From assembly GCF_030142075.1 (NCBI RefSeq), contig NZ_CP126241.1:1302001-1366000 (forward strand): a DNA stretch of 64,000 bases, in the 5' to 3' direction. Of this stretch, positions 61,663-64,000 are shown piece by piece. Numbering within the stretch: the first letter of the stretch is position 1; each line of letters opens with the position of its first letter. The notes beneath the pieces were generated by a model, which made no database searches, was not told where the DNA came from, and saw only the letters and a list, made by a program, of their open reading frames with translations. This DNA comes from Arthrobacter sp. zg-Y20. GTDB taxonomy: Bacteria > Actinomycetota > Actinomycetes > Actinomycetales > Micrococcaceae. The translations under genes were made by a program, and so were the position numbers.

Positions 61663-62973
61663 GTGAATTTTGGCCTGTACCGCGAGATGCTGCGGATTGC
61701 CCCCATCCGCCGACTTTTGCTGGTGGGAATGGTGGCGAGGTTCCCGCATTCCGCCGCAGGCGTGCTGCTGACGCTGCACGTGGTGAACACCATGGACAAG
61801 GGCTACGCGGCAGCCGGCGCGGTGGCCGCGGTGGTGACCATCGGCATTGCCGTGGGTGCGCCGTGGCGCGGGCGACGCGTGGATACCGTGGGGGTGCGCC
61901 GGGCGCTGATCCCGTCAGTGATCGCCGAGGCAACCATCTGGAGCATCGCGCCGCACGCCAGTTTCGAGTGGCTGCTGGTACTCGCGCTGATCGGCGGCGT
62001 CTTTACCCTGCCGGTCTTCAGCGTGGTGCGGCAGTCCCTGGGCGTGCTGGCCACCGGCGAGCAGCGGCGCACAGCCTTCGCCCTGGATTCAATTGCCACC
62101 GAGCTCGTCTTTATGGTGGGTCCTGCCCTCGGAGCCGTCATCGCCACACAGATCTCCTCCGTGGTGGGCCTCACCGCGGTAGGTCTGTCCGCTGCGGTGT
62201 CCGGACTGCTGCTCATCTGGTTCAACCCGCCAACGCGGACTGCCGAACCGAAGGACGCCGTGACCGCCGTCGACGAGCAGGAGGCCGCGGCCTCCGCCGT
62301 CATCAACGTCGCACCCGCAAATGTGCAGGATGCTCCCATGGAGCTCACCGGAGCCGGCCTCCCCGGCGGACCGCAGAACCTCCTTACCCGGCTGGGCAGG
62401 GGACTGGCCGGCAACTTCGGCTGGCTAACCGCCAGTGTGGCCGTGGTGTTCGCCGTTGCCGTGGGTGCCGGGCTGCTGCTCTCCAGCACCGACGTCGGGA
62501 TTGTGGCCCTCGTGGAAGCCGGCGGCAACCCGTCCGAGGTCGGCATTGTGTTTGTGGCCTGGTGCGCTGCCTCGGCCGTGGGCGGCGTCGTGTACGGCGC
62601 CATGAACAAGCGGATTTCGCCCATGGTGCTCCTGCTGGCCATGGCGGTGCTGACCATGCCGATGGGGTTGGCGACCGGCACCCTCAGCCTCGCATTGCTC
62701 TCCATTCCGGCCGGGTTGCTCTGCGCGCCCGTGCTGTCCTCGGCATCCGAACGGGTCGCGGACCTGGTGTCCGAGGACCGTCGAGGGGAAGCCATGGGCT
62801 GGTACGGTTCGGCGATGACCGCCGGAACCGCACTGGGCGCGCCGGTGGCCGGACTGGCCATCGACGTGATCGGTCCGTGGGCCGGTTTCCTGATGGCGGG
62901 CGGCGCGGCCGGGGTGCTTGTCCTGGTGACGCTCTCGGTTCGCCGGCTCGTTCGCCGGCCGGCCGCCCTCTAG
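61663..62973 (+). CDS. Major facilitator superfamily transporter
   Basis: The 436-residue protein has about twelve predicted helices in two halves, split by a soluble loop (about 190-255) rich in Ala, Pro and acidic residues. 'GAPWRGRRVDTVGVRRALI' is a degenerate version of the loop 2-3 MFS motif. The substrate cannot be told. It starts at GTG 61663 and is likely co-transcribed with the SseB gene. Confidence 0.88.
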   Translation: MNFGLYREMLRIAPIRRLLLVGMVARFPHSAAGVLLTLHVVNTMDKGYAAAGAVAAVVTIGIAVGAPWRGRRVDTVGVRRALIPSVIAEATIWSIAPHASFEWLLVLALIGGVFTLPVFSVVRQSLGVLATGEQRRTAFALDSIATELVFMVGPALGAVIATQISSVVGLTAVGLSAAVSGLLLIWFNPPTRTAEPKDAVTAVDEQEAAASAVINVAPANVQDAPMELTGAGLPGGPQNLLTRLGRGLAGNFGWLTASVAVVFAVAVGAGLLLSSTDVGIVALVEAGGNPSEVGIVFVAWCAASAVGGVVYGAMNKRISPMVLLLAMAVLTMPMGLATGTLSLALLSIPAGLLCAPVLSSASERVADLVSEDRRGEAMGWYGSAMTAGTALGAPVAGLAIDVIGPWAGFLMAGGAAGVLVLVTLSVRRLVRRPAAL

Positions 62974-62984
62974 CGAAGACAAAA

Positions 62985-63025
62985 AGACCCGGAGCGCCTG
63001 CCGCAGGGGCAGGCGCTCCGGGTCT
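62985..63025. terminator. Bidirectional terminator between MFS and DUF1844 genes
   Basis: AGACCCGGAGCGCCTGCC pairs perfectly (18 bp) with its complement across GCAGG. The A-run before it acts as a T-run for the minus-strand DUF1844 gene; for the MFS gene it is a strong stem without T-run. Confidence 0.85.
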
Positions 63026-63043
63026 GTAGCGGTAGCCGGGCCT

Positions 63044-63472
63044 CTAGCTGACGGGGCCGGTGAACTTCTCGCCCGGACCCTTGCCGGGGGCGTCCTGAAT
63101 GACGGATGCTTCCCGGAAAGCCAGCTGCAGCGAACGCAGGCCGTCGCGCAACGGCCCGGCGTGCTGGCTGCCGATCTCGGGGGCTGCGGCGGTAACGAAG
63201 CCGGCCAGGGCGGTGATCAGCTTGCGTGCTTCGTCCAGGTCCTTCAGCTCTTCGGCGTCGTCGCCTTCAGCCAGGCCGCACTTAACGGCGGCGGCGCTCA
63301 TCAGGTGGACGGCAGCGGTGGTGATGACCTCGATGGCCGGCACCTCGGCAATGTCGCGCATCTGCTCGGCGACTTCCTGCTGCGCTGCAGCGGCGGATTC
63401 GGTCTCTGCGGGTGTTCCCGGGAAGGAGTGGCGGGTTGCCTCGCCTGCCGGATTGCTCTGTGGGGTACTCAT
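63044..63472 (-). CDS. DUF1844 domain protein
   Basis: I start the 142-residue protein at ATG 63472; a longer frame upstream is non-conserved. 'AIEVITTAAVHLMSAAAVKCGLAEG' (part) and 'DLDEARKLITALAGFVTAAAPEI' (part) match DUF1844, a small helical protein of unknown function found next to infC in actinobacteria. Possible promoter elements ACGACA and AAGCTT (17 bp apart) end 6 nt before the ATG. Confidence 0.85.
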   Translation of the reverse strand: MSTPQSNPAGEATRHSFPGTPAETESAAAAQQEVAEQMRDIAEVPAIEVITTAAVHLMSAAAVKCGLAEGDDAEELKDLDEARKLITALAGFVTAAAPEIGSQHAGPLRDGLRSLQLAFREASVIQDAPGKGPGEKFTGPVS

Positions 63473-63544
63473 ACTGGTAAGCTTGTCACAGACCGACTGG
63501 TTGTCGTTACTTTCAATGCCCCTTGCGGGCAGGATGAAAATCAC

Positions 63545-63817
63545 ACTTTCCTCCTGAAGGCGGCGTCACCGGTATGCAAGCGGAGACCCCTCCCACCCGC
63601 GTCAGCCTGACTGCCATTGTGGCGGCAGAGTTGCCGGGTTCAGGTCGGCCCCGGCGGGCCAGCAGCACGGATATTCCGCGCCTGCCAGCACTGCCGGGAG
63701 CTAACTGCCTTACGGGCAGTTGATGCCGACCCCTCACGGGCCTTCGATTGCGCTTGCAATTGGAGGCCTTCTTCATTTGCAGGCGGTAGCCGTTTTGAAG
63801 AACACAGGAGCTGCAAC
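63545..63817 (+). promoter_or_regulatory. infC leader with attenuator-like hairpins
   Basis: This 273-bp region has no gene. AACTGCC-TTACG-GGCAGTT (63703-63721) is a 7-bp stem. GCCTTCGATTGC (63740-63751) pairs over 12 bp with GCAATTGGAGGC (63756-63767; two G-U pairs), loop GCTT, and is followed by CTTCTTCATTT, like an intrinsic terminator. The infC ribosome site AGGAG is at 63806-63810. Premature termination control of the infC operon is plausible. Confidence 0.55.
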
Positions 63818-64000
63818 ATTAGCGAGCCAAGAATCAATGATCGAATCCGCGTCCCTGAGGTGCGGCTGGTAGGTCCGGCAGGTGAGCAGGTAGGAGTTGT
63901 CCGTATTGAGGACGCGCTTCGACTGGCTGCTGAGTCGGACCTGGATCTTGTTGAGGTAGCACCGCAGGCGAAGCCGCCGGTGTGCAAACTAATGGACTTC
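63818..64000 (+). CDS. infC: Translation initiation factor IF-3 (partial, 5' end)
   Basis: The right edge of the window cuts this gene after 61 codons. It reads '[19 protein letters not shown]', '[24 protein letters not shown]' (part) and '[11 protein letters not shown]', the IF-3 N-terminal domain. The start is the rare ATT at 63818, 7 nt after AGGAG, as in most bacterial infC genes, where IF-3 discriminates against its own AUU start and so limits its level. Downstream rpmI and rplT would be expected beyond the edge. Confidence 0.92.
   Translation, partial: MSEPRINDRIRVPEVRLVGPAGEQVGVVRIEDALRLAAESDLDLVEVAPQAKPPVCKLMDF

Noticed and set aside
1-64000. tRNA genes, rRNA genes, CRISPR arrays, prophage or IS elements
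   Set aside because: No cloverleaf with a GTTCGAATC-type arm, no repeat-spacer series and no transposase or integrase frame was recognised on either strand.

Overview
The window is chromosomal DNA from a high-GC actinomycete. The order rimP-nusA-ylxR-infB-rbfA-truB, the hisC-hisB-hisH-(52-aa membrane protein)-priA-sseB-MFS-DUF1844-infC order, lexA divergent from a LysM gene, and recA-recX preceded by a DUF3046 gene together point to the Micrococcaceae, most likely Arthrobacter or a close relative. This is inferred from gene content; no rRNA is present to confirm it. I found no tRNA, rRNA, CRISPR array, insertion sequence or prophage. Nearly all of it is housekeeping core with small accessory inserts.

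Layout. 1-1.7 kb (minus): a cut-off streptomycin 6-kinase-type gene and a ferritin-like DUF4439 gene. 1.8-7.4 kb (plus): translation/transcription operon rimP-nusA-rnpM-infB-rbfA, closed by a bidirectional terminator. 7.5-13.3 kb (minus): an accessory block with a secreted ScyD/ScyE-like propeller, a secreted GH3+PA14 glycosidase under candidate CebR/LacI-type operators, and a class I aminotransferase. 13.4-21.4 kb (plus): truB, three small membrane proteins, ribF, rpsO, pnp and an M16 peptidase. 21.5-23.0 kb: a frameshifted DUF222/HNH (13E12-type) gene whose start codon lies inside a LexA box.

23.0-30.7 kb is a molybdenum cofactor island: moaD-moaA on the minus strand, and modA-modB-(membrane sulfite-oxidase-like enzyme)-moeA-moaC-mogA-moaE on the plus strand. 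It carries molybdate uptake (without modC), cofactor synthesis and one client enzyme. 30.7-41.6 kb holds dapB, an acyltransferase-like membrane protein, an SDR/MmyB-type regulator divergent pair, dapA, RNase J, ftsK, pgsA and a cinA-type gene. 41.7-45.3 kb holds a ClgR-like HTH gene, a MarR gene, the DUF3046 gene, recA and recX. 45.4-47.6 kb encodes two paralogous secreted proteins with a lytic-transglycosylase-like C-terminus; the second is frameshifted at a C run beside a 15-bp minisatellite. 47.7-55.6 kb has miaB-miaA-dapF, a methyltransferase, hflX and a DinG-type helicase. 55.7-57.3 kb is the lexA/LysM SOS locus. 57.3-64 kb has his genes, sseB, an MFS transporter, DUF1844 and the start of infC with its AUU start codon.

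Two themes recur. LexA-type boxes sit at lexA/LysM, recA and the DUF222 gene, forming a local SOS set. At least twelve genes have a TANNNT hexamer exactly 6-7 nt upstream of ATG/GTG and no Shine-Dalgarno sequence, as expected for leaderless mRNAs. Many gene starts were moved inward from the longest possible reading frame on the basis of ribosome binding sites or this -10 spacing.
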